DNA from: Nematostella vectensis
Taxonomy: Eukaryota; Cnidaria; Anthozoa; Actiniaria; Edwardsiidae
Assembly (NCBI RefSeq): GCF_932526225.1
Contig: NC_064041.1
Coordinates: 14,230,951-14,294,950 of the forward strand
DNA: 64,000 bases
Reading direction: 5' to 3'
Position 1 is the stretch's first letter, and the number at the start of each line of letters is the position of its first letter. The notes beneath the pieces are model-generated. The model saw only the letters and a program-made list of their open reading frames with translations, did no database searches and was not told the DNA's origin. This document shows positions 1 to 9,898 of the stretch, one piece after another. The translations under genes were made by a program, and so were the position numbers.

Positions 1-2180
1 TAACTAAGATATCTGGGATTCTATGTCGACTAAAGGCATTCTTCATCTTGTTTACTGTATCACAGGCTGTTACATTCTTGCTCACCAAGTATATTTCGAT
101 ATCGCGCGAATAGTAGTCGATTATGTGCAGGTAGTGTCGGCCTTCATGTTGGAAGAAGTCTGCTCCGAGTTTGGACCACGGTCGCTCTGTGAAATCTGTT
201 CCCTTCATCGGTTCTATACGTTCTTTCCGATATTTTTCGCAGGTGGCACAATTGCGAACCATCTCTTCAATTTGTTTGGAGATTCCAGGCCACCAAACGG
301 ACGATGCTGCATTGTCCCCTGTCTTGGATATGCCTTGGTGACCATCATGTAGGTACCGTAAGATATCTGGCCTGAGACTCGACGGAATTACAAGTTTTCG
401 TCCCCTCATCAATAGGCCTTCGTGGGTGGATAAGCTTCCTCTTTCACCCCAGTATTTCTTCGCGGGCCCATAGAGCTTCTGTTTGGTTTCTGCCCCCCCC
501 CCCCCCCCCCCGTTCTGTACGTAATGCATCACGACTTTCAATGCGTCGTCTCTCTTCAGCTCTGACCGTATTTCCTCTAGTCTCTTGTCGGGTGCTGGCA
601 GGTGTAGCAGTATGGTATTCACATAACAGTCTGCTTCAGCGTACAGGTGGTCAGACTGGCACGACGTCTCAGACCTCTTTTCGTTTAGTGGGCACCTAGA
701 TAGTACATCTGCGGTATAAAGTTCCTTGCCTGGAGCGTGCCGAGTATCAAAATCGTACCTCATCAGCCTCATTCTGAAACGCTGTATGCGTACCGGCAGC
801 TCATCGATCATCTTGGAAGTAAACAGGGGTACAAGGGGCTTGTGGTCTGTTTCGACAGTGAACTTCATGCCTACCAATAAATCGGACCAGTGCTCTAGGG
901 CCCACGTGGTTGCTAATGCCTCTTTTTCTATCTGTGCGTATCTGCACACGGTTTTTGTCATAGATCTGCTTGCATATGCAACAGGACGCATTCCTCCGGA
1001 TGGCTGCTTCTGCATGAGTACTGCCCCCAATCCAAAGCTGCTTGCATCCGCGGAGACTACAGTCTCTTTCTCGGGGCTATACAGTGCAAGCACTCTCTCT
1101 GAGGCCATTTCTTCTTTCAAGTCATCGAAGGCATCATCTTGCGCCTTGCCCCAAACCCATGCGCTATTCTTCTTAAGCAGGTCGCGAAGTGGTTGCGTCT
1201 TCTCTGCTAGATTGGGACAGAACTTCATTAGTTGGTTCACCATCCCGAGAAATCGTCTCAGGCTAGGGATGTCCCTAGGTTCATCCATGTCGACGATAGC
1301 TTTCACCTTGGCGGAATTTGTCTTGATCCCCTCGTTATCGATCACCTGTCCAAGGTACTCAATCTTCTTCTCTGAGAACTTACACATGTCTGGGTTCAGT
1401 GTCATGCCGATTTCCGTGATGCGTTGAAGGACGGCAGCCAAGTCTCTTATCGTGCTCCGCTTGGTCTTTTCCAACGACCAGGATGTCGTCCATATGACAT
1501 AGTGTGCCTTCTATTCCATCCAGCTCCTGGTCCATTTTCTTCTGAAAGTATTCCGGTGCAGAGGAGATTCCGTATGGCAGACGGCGAAACATATACCGCC
1601 CAAAAGGAGTGATAAAGGTAGTAAGCTTAGCGCTTTCCTCGCTTAAGGGAACTTGGTGGAAGCCTGAGTTAGCGTCAAGTTTGGAGTAGATCGATCCTTT
1701 GGCTATGTTTCCGAGAGTCTCTTCCACTTTAGGCATTTGGTATACTTCTCTTCTGACTTCTTTGTTGAGCTTCGTGAGGTCGACGCATATTCGCACGGTT
1801 CCATTTGGCTTTTGTACCACTACTATCGGTGCGCACCAGTCCGTGGGCTCGTCTACTGGTTCTATCACGCCGAGCTCCACCATCCGGTTTATCTCTTGCT
1901 CCACTTTCTTTTGCAGTGGGAGCGGTACTCGTCGAGGAGTTGTCAAACAAAATGGCTTTGCTCCTTTCTTAAGACGGATTGTGTACTCTCCGCTTTGTTT
2001 ACCTAGACCATTCAAGAGGTGTGGATTCTTGCGAACTATGGTTTCCTTGTTGATGAATGGTTCTTTATTTTGCTGTAGGTATTGGGGATTTCGTGTATTA
2101 ACCCTAGCTTGCGGATAGCTGGGATCCCTAGAAGCAGTTTTGTTGCACCTCTCACTACGTAGACACATTCTTCGATGCAT
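1..2180 (-). pseudogene. pol: Gypsy pol, copy A (RT, RNase H, partial integrase), frameshifted
   Basis: Polymerase region of a Ty3/Gypsy element. The first frame (2180 to 1380) holds the RT fingers and palm, with the VDLTKLN stretch and the catalytic HMDD box. One extra A near 1440 then moves the rest of RT and the RNase H domain (DASSFGLGAV motif) into another frame. A homopolymer of about 18 C at 494-511 (G on the coding strand) separates RNase H from integrase and shifts the frame again. The integrase part is cut at position 1, within the catalytic core. The RT frameshift is shared with copy B and absent from copy C. Confidence 0.9.
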
Positions 2181-3475
2181 GCTTCCCCGAGCTGTAGGTT
2201 CATGATTGTTTGTCCAACAGTTTCTAGTGGTGTATCCCCTGCGCCTGTCAGCTTTCTGTCTGACGGCGAGAGTTTCCCATACACCTCTCTGTACACGGTT
2301 TCCGGCATCACAGAGACCTGGGCTCCGGTATCAATGCACCACGTTAGCTCGCATTTCTCTACTCTCAGCTTCACATGCCATCCAGGATCGCGAATATAAT
2401 CGGTAGATATCTCAGGCATTAATGCTTCGGCCTCACTGACTTGATTTTCGGAAGACGTGATGTCGACGTTTTTATCTTGATCCGGTAATGTATTGTCTGT
2501 TTGAGGGACTGCCAAAACCCGTCCCACGAATGTCGGGTTATGCTCTAAAACCTCACCCTCATGTGCATCTTCTACTTGACTTACTCTTGTATTCGGTTTG
2601 CTTCTACATACAGCAGCGAAGTGCCCAACTTTGGTGCATTTATCACAACGCACGTTAGCTGCTGGACAGTTGATTTTGCCTCGAGGATGGTCTCTGCCAC
2701 AGTATCCGCATCTATCAGGTGGCTGTCTCCGTTGACTTTTTGTCTCGGACCGCTGTGCATACTGGGGTGCTGTTTTTCCAGGTGCTCTCAATCCTACTCT
2801 CTCGATTGTTGCCGTCTTTGATTCTTGTAGTTCCAGACTAGATGCTTCTTTCATCGAGAGGATTATTATTGTTTTATCGAGTGAAATCCCTGCCCCTTCA
2901 TCGCACAACTTCAATTTAGACCTATCATCTACACAGGAAAAGGTAAGCTTATCCCTTATAGCTTGCTCGAGGAATTCGGGTGGGAATTTACATTCTGCAG
3001 CTCTTTCTCTTACAGTGACTACCCAGGAGTCAAAACTCTTATTTGGTTCTCGTTGGAGCTGGAGCCAGAACTTCTCGCGGAGCATTAACTGTGGGTCTCG
3101 TTTAGTAAAATATTGGTCAAACTTCTCTATCACCGTCTTGTAATTATCCGGGTTTTCGCCCGGTATAGGGTCTCCACCATCTGGGTTTGGTTGATCAGGG
3201 CGAAATACAAAGTTACTATATATTTCTAGGCATTTGTCTCCAATATGATTGAGCAGTAAACCCACCTTGACTTCGTCAGGCTTCGTGGAGGTGGCAGTGG
3301 CCTTCAAATAAATTTCGAATTTTTGCTTCCACTTTTTCCAAGAAAACGCTGGATTTCCGCTCGAAATTTCCAATACTTCGGGTGGCTTCACGAATGGCGT
3401 GCTGCTTGCTATCTTCTGACACCATGTAGTAAGACATTTACTGAGTCTAAGATACTCTAAGGTGCTACCATACAA
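2036..3475 (-). CDS. gag: Gypsy gag-protease ORF, copy A
   Basis: A 479-codon open frame. The N-terminal ~240 residues are a gag-like region without clear motifs. Around residues 255-300 there are two cysteine clusters, the second a canonical CX2CX4HX4C zinc knuckle (CDKCTKVGHFAAVC). An aspartic protease active site, CIDTGAQVSVM, follows near residue 385. The frame runs back into the 5' LTR and through the primer binding site, so the true start must lie downstream of 3412 and is not determined. It overlaps the start of the pol frame, as is usual where gag and pol are joined by frameshifting. Confidence 0.85.
   Translation of the reverse strand: MYGSTLEYLRLSKCLTTWCQKIASSTPFVKPPEVLEISSGNPAFSWKKWKQKFEIYLKATATSTKPDEVKVGLLLNHIGDKCLEIYSNFVFRPDQPNPDGGDPIPGENPDNYKTVIEKFDQYFTKRDPQLMLREKFWLQLQREPNKSFDSWVVTVRERAAECKFPPEFLEQAIRDKLTFSCVDDRSKLKLCDEGAGISLDKTIIILSMKEASSLELQESKTATIERVGLRAPGKTAPQYAQRSETKSQRRQPPDRCGYCGRDHPRGKINCPAANVRCDKCTKVGHFAAVCRSKPNTRVSQVEDAHEGEVLEHNPTFVGRVLAVPQTDNTLPDQDKNVDITSSENQVSEAEALMPEISTDYIRDPGWHVKLRVEKCELTWCIDTGAQVSVMPETVYREVYGKLSPSDRKLTGAGDTPLETVGQTIMNLQLGEACIEECVYVVRGATKLLLGIPAIRKLGLIHEIPNTYSKIKNHSSTRKP
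3413..3424 (-). other. Primer binding site next to the 5' LTR
   Basis: The plus strand reads CTTCTGACACCA directly against the LTR. It ends in CCA and resembles the 3' end of a tRNA (a leucine tRNA is my best guess from memory). Position and CCA end are what minus-strand priming of an LTR retrotransposon requires. Confidence 0.75.
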
Positions 3476-3563
3476 TTGTAGTCCGATCGCTCTAGGAGGC
3501 CGCCATCTTACTTCGCCCCAGTCCCCCTAGTCCCTCAGCTACTACAGGTAGCCCAATACTACA
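3425..3563 (-). repeat. Gypsy 5' LTR, copy A (139 bp)
   Basis: Short LTR with TG...CA ends (plus strand TGTAGTAAGAC to CAATACTACA). It matches the 3' LTRs at 19865-20002 and 41520-41657 with about four visible substitutions. The ACAAG target duplication lies immediately outside (3564-3568). It is the only 5' LTR left in the window, since copies B and C have lost theirs by deletion. Confidence 0.9.
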
Positions 3564-4259
3564 ACAAGTTTTGTTTGGTCTTTGATTAGTTTCGACGTAG
3601 TGGTAATGATTTCCAACAGCTGATGTTGGGTCAGATGGACCAATTGACTTAACATCTGGTCAGGAGCTCTCACTGTATCTGCTGTGGCATCATTTGTCAT
3701 TTCCTCCACATATTATGTTTTGCATGTAATGCCATAAAACTGTTCAGCATCAGTTACTGTTTTAAATTTGCTCTTCATATAGGTAACAACTCTCTGTCGT
3801 ACTGGTCCCCCGACAAAAGAAAAGCAGAAATATGTACGCTGTTCTAAAGGTTGTATCTTTATTGGGGGCTACTTATTCCTTGTTCACATTAGTACTGTGC
3901 AAGTAAACAGTAGGAGTATCCCACAAATAAGACATTATTATGCAAGCATCATCAAACAACGCAGATAAAAACTAAAAGAGAGAGAAATACCAAGGGTCCC
4001 AGGAACTAACACCTTTCCCTATGGTGCTGGGCCCATTCATACTGCACAATATATTTTTTACAAATCAATAATTATTCTATTTACCTTTGCAGGTGTAAGT
4101 GGTGCCAGCATGACTTGCTATAAAGTTGGCAGCTTCCAACCAATACTTCGATTTCGTATTTACCGATGGCCACTCTGAAGCTGTGGGCTGCAAGTCCTTG
4201 TGCCGGGCAACAAACTGGACCAAGGCAATGTCCTCCTTTATTAGCCAAATATTCTTCGA
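3564..4259 (-). pseudogene. SANT/Myb-like gene, exons 2-3, copy A (acceptor and frame broken)
   Basis: Exon 2 (4085-4259) encodes a SANT/Myb-like stretch (NIWLIKEDIALVQFV, then SEWPSV and YWLEAANFI) and ends at a GTAAAT donor. Exon 3 begins at 3810 and would continue the frame (GGPVRQRVVTYMKSKF). Here its acceptor reads CG instead of AG (plus-strand 3811-3812; units 2 and 3 have a good TTTTGTAG). An in-frame TAA lies at 3713-3715. The frame then continues to the ACAAG duplication at 3564, where the Gypsy element interrupts the exon. Exon 1, present in unit 3, is missing here. A transposase-derived origin is possible. Known: SANT domains bind DNA or histone tails. The function here is unknown. 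Confidence 0.7.
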
Positions 4260-4385
4260 CTGTTTTGGGGATTTTAGGCGTAATAAAGGGGATGATTTCC
4301 CACGAAGACCACAGGGGTGGCTCGGTCTTTTGGGTGAAACATTACTTCCCTATGGAAGAAAGACAAAATTCGCTTGGTTAAGATT

Positions 4386-5995
4386 TTTCTAAAATATTTT
4401 TCTGATGCATGCATTCAAAACATTATTTTATTCTTCTGGTATTTCTACTATAAGATTAAAAGGGAAGTTCGATATGATCTTTATCAACTGTAAAGTTCGA
4501 ATAAGTTACACTTGATTTAACCTATCGAGTGTAAAATTCATAATAAATGTTGGTTGTCATTACTACGTGTATGAGTTATTAGTCACATCAAATCCTCATA
4601 GGAATATGGTCAAGGAAGAGGAGAATGAATTTATTACATGCGGCAATATATTGGATAAAAAAGGCGTCTTCTGTTTTACAAAACAGCATTTCGCATGAAA
4701 TGCACTCTCATTTCGTGTCCCCGAAACAAAAGCTGCACATCTGTACCCGACCCATCGGGTCCTCAGGTAATGATTTCCGAAACGCCACCGTTTTCACTAT
4801 TTCCTGAAAAGGGCGAGGCAAGGGGATACGTACGTACTTTCAGGCTACATACAGGGTCTCAGGGGAGTTATTGCCAATTGGGTGCATGCGCGAAGAACGG
4901 GGGGGAGCCAATAATACTCTGCACTCTGAATTACTGCTCATAGTAATGATAAACGCATAATATTAGCTTTTAAAGTGTCATCTAGTAAATCTAGTGACAA
5001 ACAAGCTTTCAGAGAGCAAAATTTACCCACCCCTCCCCCCAAATATCCGAGGTAAAAAAATTCTAGCGCTGTTGTGAAGCTTGTCACCTAAACAAACTTA
5101 TAAAGTCAAAAGAGGCATTATAATCTGAGAAACAGAACCAAAACATGAAAAATCCACTACTTTTTAGTTTTTGGGAAACGTGTCAAAAAACGGTCGCCAA
5201 GGTAACATGGAGCGTTTCCTAGGCATGTCAATGGCATCAAAACGTCCGCAGATAGTATTTAGGAAAAGACAACAAGTTTTAGCCTTTTAGCTGCTATCAC
5301 AAGTTATAGCAATTTCCCCGGAGGGGGGAATTAAAGAGCCCCCCCCCCCCCCCCCACCCTCCAATTATGAATAGGGTTAACTGTATATACGGCAAGATAT
5401 AATTTTTCACCAACTGATTCCCGGAGGACATTTGGCGGTTTAGTCGAACTAAGCTATGAGGTGTTGATGTTTGTCCTCATGCCAAAGAAGAATGCATAAG
5501 GAAACAAGTGACACGATTTTAGAGGAAGGGGGGGGGGGGGGGGGGGCTACGTAATTTTTCATTATTAGAATCTTATTTTAAGGACGCCTTTTTCGTATAA
5601 TTATTGAACAGTCACCTGTTTTATTTATTTGTTTTTTTTTAAATACCGTATTTTTTCGATTAGACCAAGGGAGCTTGAGATACTTTGTCAGAAAATCCAA
5701 CTCAAGTTTTGAAAGAATAATGACAAAGTTTACTTGCTACCGTGATTTAATGGTGCGGTGTGTATTTTTTTTTTCAACTGCGGCGGTCATTGCTAAAAAA
5801 TTTTTACATTTTATTCAGCCACTTTTCGAAAGCAGTCTTCTTTCGCAGGCTACTACTGAGGAAAAAAAAAAGAAAATCAAATATCAAATAAAATCATTAC
5901 ACCGAGCTGCTGTGCACGAAAACAAGTTCTGAGAGCACACTTTTTAAGCGCCGTCGTAGGTTTGATTTTAAAGCTAGAAGCACTCACTTCAGCAC
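4386..5995. other. Non-coding stretch between SANT-like gene and protease gene (unit 1)
   Basis: No supported gene. It holds C and G homopolymers near 5341-5355 and 5528-5547 and an imperfect RFX X-box (GTCGCCAAGGTAAC, 5193-5206). The segment at 4600-4915 is what remains between two deletions relative to unit 3 (46843-47452 and 47796-49770). Confidence 0.6.
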
Positions 5996-7934
5996 TTATT
6001 GCAGGTCTTCTTGCAACGTTTTTGATACTTGCAGTCGTTCCACAGAATTTGGCGTACCGAACACACCAGCACACCAGGTGTCTCTGCAGTCTGCAAAAAA
6101 AAAGACAAAACAGATGAAGGAGAAGCAATTGTACAAAATGCCTAATTCGCGAATATGTAGCGCGTCAAGATGAAATCATTGGGCTTTAAACTAATCTTCA
6201 AAGATTTAGAAAGCAACAGTCAGGATAGTTAGTCAGTGTTTATTGGTCATCAACACTTATGTTGTTTTCACTTTATTTTGTCATGACGAACCAAGTGACG
6301 AAATAACAGTACTACATACCGACACGGACTGCATGCCAGACGGACAAGGGTCAGGTGCTGTTTTCTAAGTACGACTTACTGATGCGTGCACGTGCACTAC
6401 CTACCAGCATTGCCGCCTGAGGAACCGGAATCTGTCCCGCCATCTTCAAGATACGAAAAAGCAAAATAGGAGTTGTGATCTGATTTGTGATGCTTTATTG
6501 GCTAAGGCCACTCAATGAATTTGCACTTTTCTAATTATTTTCAATAGTCCGATGTTTGCGCGAAAAATCCCCACACACCAGAGTCTAAGAAATACGGTCA
6601 GTACTTCATCTGCCATAGAGATCATTAGTAAACAGTTCATATTTTGTTCTTCGGCGATAAAAATCGCTTTTTGGACTTTGAGGCGTGCGTCCTTTTAACA
6701 AGCTTGCGAAACTTGACTTCGGGGAATACCCACAAAGTGTTGGGTGTGGTTAGGGGGGGGTGCCGTATCATATGGAAAAAGGATTGTACCTGATGCTTCT
6801 CAGATATAAAATAATAATTTCTTGGCGACCTGGGGGGAGGGGGGGCAACCTGCTCTAGGTACCGCCCATTAGCATAACCCGATAACCTACCTCCGATCTC
6901 GCTCTTGATCCAACCCACGTGTGAACTAACGCGCGCATAGACAGAGTAGGAGTGGCCTGGGCACGAGCGATCAGTCACCCACGGGGAGGAACCACGCAAC
7001 ACCCAGTGCGGTCCACCGCTGTCCCTATTGCAGGCGCTGCTTCCGCGGCCACCAATGCAAATCATCGTTGATTGGTCGACTTTCCCGCCATTTTTTGAGC
7101 GGCATTCTTTATGGACAATCACAGGGACGCGAGACTGCTGAAGTTTGTCCGCAATTTTCTTGAAGTCGTTGGGTAGTATTCTGTCCCAACCTTTATTTTA
7201 AAAAAATATGTCTATTTTTATTTGTGAATCAATCAAATTTCGAAAAAAAGACGCTTCTAGGCTGGAATAAAAAAAAAAAATAAAAAAAAAAAAACAGGCA
7301 GCACCACAATATCACTTGTTAGCAAGAAAATCAACCACTTTTACAAAACATGGTTAAAAGCTGTGGACTATTAGTTGAAGCATATAATTTAGTGAACCGT
7401 CGAAGCTTTAAATTAATGCTTCAACATTTTTTTTTTATCTAATGTTTCTAAGTTTTCAGCCTTTTTCCAATGAATTTGTTTTGGTTTTGGCTGAGTTTAT
7501 ATATATATATTTGGGAGATCTCCACTGAGCAATGTCTTAACTGAGAAACTTCAAAAAAACTTGCAAAGAGTCTTTAGACCATTCAGACGAATGGCAACAT
7601 CTGTTAGATATGCTTATGTAAATATTGACAACTTTTGCGAGAAAAATTCAAGAATATTTTAAAAGAATCATAGACACAAACCCACCAAATCAAGGAACAA
7701 TCATGATTCAAGTACAAATTACCCATTTACCTGTTATATAGCAGTTACCGCCCGGTTTAGCAAGACTGCCCTGTTTGGGCAAGCACACTGTATTCACGGT
7801 CGCGCTCAGCTTGGCCGGACTAGCCAGTTTGATGAGGGCGATGTCGTGCCGCAGATGACTTCGACTGTAGCCTTTATGTGGGATAATCTTAGCGATCTTC
7901 AACTGAACCCCATCGTCTTGACGCAAGTGAGAAC
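5996..7934 (-). pseudogene. Chymotrypsin-like protease with ShKT-like tail, copy A, His exon deleted
   Basis: Exons in transcription order: 7934-7731 (catalytic Asp, DIALIKL), 7190-6891 (catalytic Ser, CNRDSGGP), 6443-6405 (Gly/Ser linker) and 6090-5996 (ShKT-like, decayed). All junctions are GT-AG and phase 1. The upstream exon with the activation site and catalytic His, present in unit 2, has been removed by a deletion whose junction is at 8228. A functional peptidase cannot be made from this copy. The residue before Asp194 is Arg (codon 7024-7026) where Gly is usual. The region between the exons includes a short (TA)7 at 7498-7511 that is greatly expanded in units 2 and 3. Confidence 0.82.
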
Positions 7935-8523
7935 CTAATGGGAAAAGTGTGCTGGTTGAAGGAAAAAGGTAACGTAAAGGTTTTCTTGAAGCATAGACAG
8001 TCAAGCCAATCAATCATTTGTTTTGCGATTAATCAAGATGAAACGTACAATTAGGTTGAAAGACTTCGTAAGAGAAATGGAGACGGATGCAGACTGGCAG
8101 GCCACCCCTCTGGTAACCGTGTAAACAGAGACAGAAGGGCGGGGGGGGGGGGGGGTCAATAAAGCTTCGCTGGTATCGAAATGAAAGGCTTGGTTATTCT
8201 CTAGCCAAAAAAGCTGATCACTTTTAGCAAATTTTCACGCGCGCTCATTGGTCCATACGGGTCACGTGCACATTTTCACAAGACAAATATCAGTCGATAA
8301 AACGTCCAGCAAAAGTGATATCTGTCATGAGAACACTTTAGTGCAGTCAAAACTAGCTTTTTGTCTGCTCAATAACTCCCCAAACAAACACCAAGATTTT
8401 CAAAACGCTAAGGCTAAGGCACACAAAAAAATTTGATTATAATTTGATTATAATTTTATAGAATTTATCCTGGAACGTGAAAGAAAAAGCAATAACAAAA
8501 AACTTCACAACAGCGCGCGCTCT

Positions 8524-8595
8524 TGACGTCATTCCCGTGCAGAAGACATTTCAAAATTGAAAATTTTTGCTTTACACGAACGCGCACTATAAAAG
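8524..8595 (+). promoter_or_regulatory. CRE plus TATA core-promoter-like pair (unit 1)
   Basis: A full CRE palindrome TGACGTCA (8524-8531) is followed 56 bp later by TATAAAAG (8588-8595) on the plus strand, opposite to the flanking genes. A start site would be expected near 8620. No plus-strand ORF of note follows, so any transcript would be non-coding or have distant exons. The same pair is intact in unit 2 and mutated at both motifs in unit 3. Confidence 0.45.
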
Positions 8596-9456
8596 GGACT
8601 TGCCTAAGGCAAGCTGTCATTCGTCATTAGAGACTTCACTGAGTGCAGCGCCCCGTAGAGAAAAGCCAGAAAGCTAGATTAGAGTTCAAAATTGGCCGAA
8701 ACACATCATTGAAGTAACCAGTCTTTTTATTAGCCTTTTCTTAAAACAAAACGAAAAATGACGGAAAATTAGATAGGTTTTGAAAGGTTTTGAAGCGATG
8801 AATAATTTTGCAAATTTGTTGTTTGTCCGCGCGCGAACCTGAATGACGCCATTTCGAATAAGCGCTGTATTTTTCAATTCGAACGAGCGCTGTGTTTGAT
8901 TTCTCAATGACAATTTTTGCTCGTTTTTGTAGAGAACCGACTCCAAATACTTTCCCGAATATGCTTGATAGTTCTTTAACATTCTTTTGTTTACTTTAAA
9001 GTTGTCGTAGTTTTCCGTACGGCTGTTGTATTTTTTGATATATTTTTTGATATATTTTTTGATATATTCTGGCAGTTACGCTGCGCTCGGGCTGAAATGA
9101 GCTCGAGTCGGGCCCAAAACATATTTACGCCCGCGAACATCAACTATATTGTTATAATTTTTCACGAAGGAAACATCATATGGCAAACAAACTCGGTAGG
9201 TGTCATGTAGGTGGATGCAACAATATGGTCAAGTTATCCAAATGTGGAAGTGTGTCAACAGTTTTCTCCAGGATTGGAGAAGCAATGGCGCTACACTTGC
9301 AGTGTCATTGCAGAATAGAACTATATACCTATCAGTAGACCTTGTCCGTGCAAATGGCAATTCCTAAATGACAGTTCTAGCATCGAAAAATCAGGGGACT
9401 CGATTTAATTGAATGCAGGAAATTATTGATAAATCATACGATTCTTAGTTATCACC

Positions 9457-9716
9457 TTAAAGCCGCATTGTCACCAGTTTACTTCCGGAGGTCCGACAGA
9501 AACCTCAACCGTCAAAAGACAAAAGAATCTATTAAAATCCGAGATATTAAACAGGCAACCCGCTCTAAATTATCTATCGCATCCTCAAAGAAACTTCCAA
9601 TAGACATAGACACACTCCTTTCAATATTTTGAAACAATTTTCGCGTTTTCCGTTAAAAATCATCGGATATTGTTAGGTAATCGACCGAAAGTAAACTGGT
9701 GACAATACGGCTTTAA
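9457..9716. mobile_element. TTAA-flanked MITE, copy 1 (260 bp)
   Basis: Begins TTAAAGCCGCATTGTCACCA and ends with its near-perfect inverted complement (CTGGTGACAATACGGCTTTAA side). The terminal inverted repeats are about 30 bp with few mismatches. TTAA at both ends fits a piggyBac-type target duplication, so this is probably a non-autonomous piggyBac-like element. It has no coding capacity. It is present at the same place in all three units, so it predates the duplication. Confidence 0.8.
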
Positions 9717-9898
9717 ATATAACAAATAAATAAGACCACAAGAAACTTTTGATCTTAGTACTTCCATGTGCCATTCGCCATTTGCACCAACGTATTTTGG
9801 AAAATGTGTAACTACAACTGATTGTCTGTCATACTCAATAAATTATTCAAAAAAGTCTTGCTCTGCCTTTATATTGTTTTGTATTGTTTTGACGTAAA

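Larger units (their letters stand above)
1..3563 (-). mobile_element. Ty3/Gypsy LTR retrotransposon, copy A (3' end outside window)
   Basis: Minus-strand Gypsy element with domain order gag, protease, RT, RNase H, integrase. The window opens inside integrase, so the 3' LTR is missing here. The 5' LTR (3425-3563) and a tRNA-type primer binding site (3413-3424) are present. The five bases after the LTR (ACAAG, 3564-3568) match the five bases outside the 3' LTR of copies B and C, so this is a target-site duplication. The reading frame is broken by an extra A in RT (near 1440) and by a C18 tract between RNase H and integrase (~494-511). This copy looks inactive. Confidence 0.93.

Noticed and set aside
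726-1427. Plus-strand open frame of 233 codons opposite Gypsy pol (also at 21585 and 43305)
   Set aside because: It is a shadow of the minus-strand RT/RNase H gene, with no domain of its own.
4126-4392. Plus-strand open frame starting MAASNQYFDF (three copies)
   Set aside because: It is antisense to the SANT-like exon, which has correct splice sites, matching phases and a recognisable motif.
9426-9632. Open frame of 68 codons, conserved in three units
   Set aside because: It lies wholly within the TTAA-flanked MITE and has no resemblance to a transposase.
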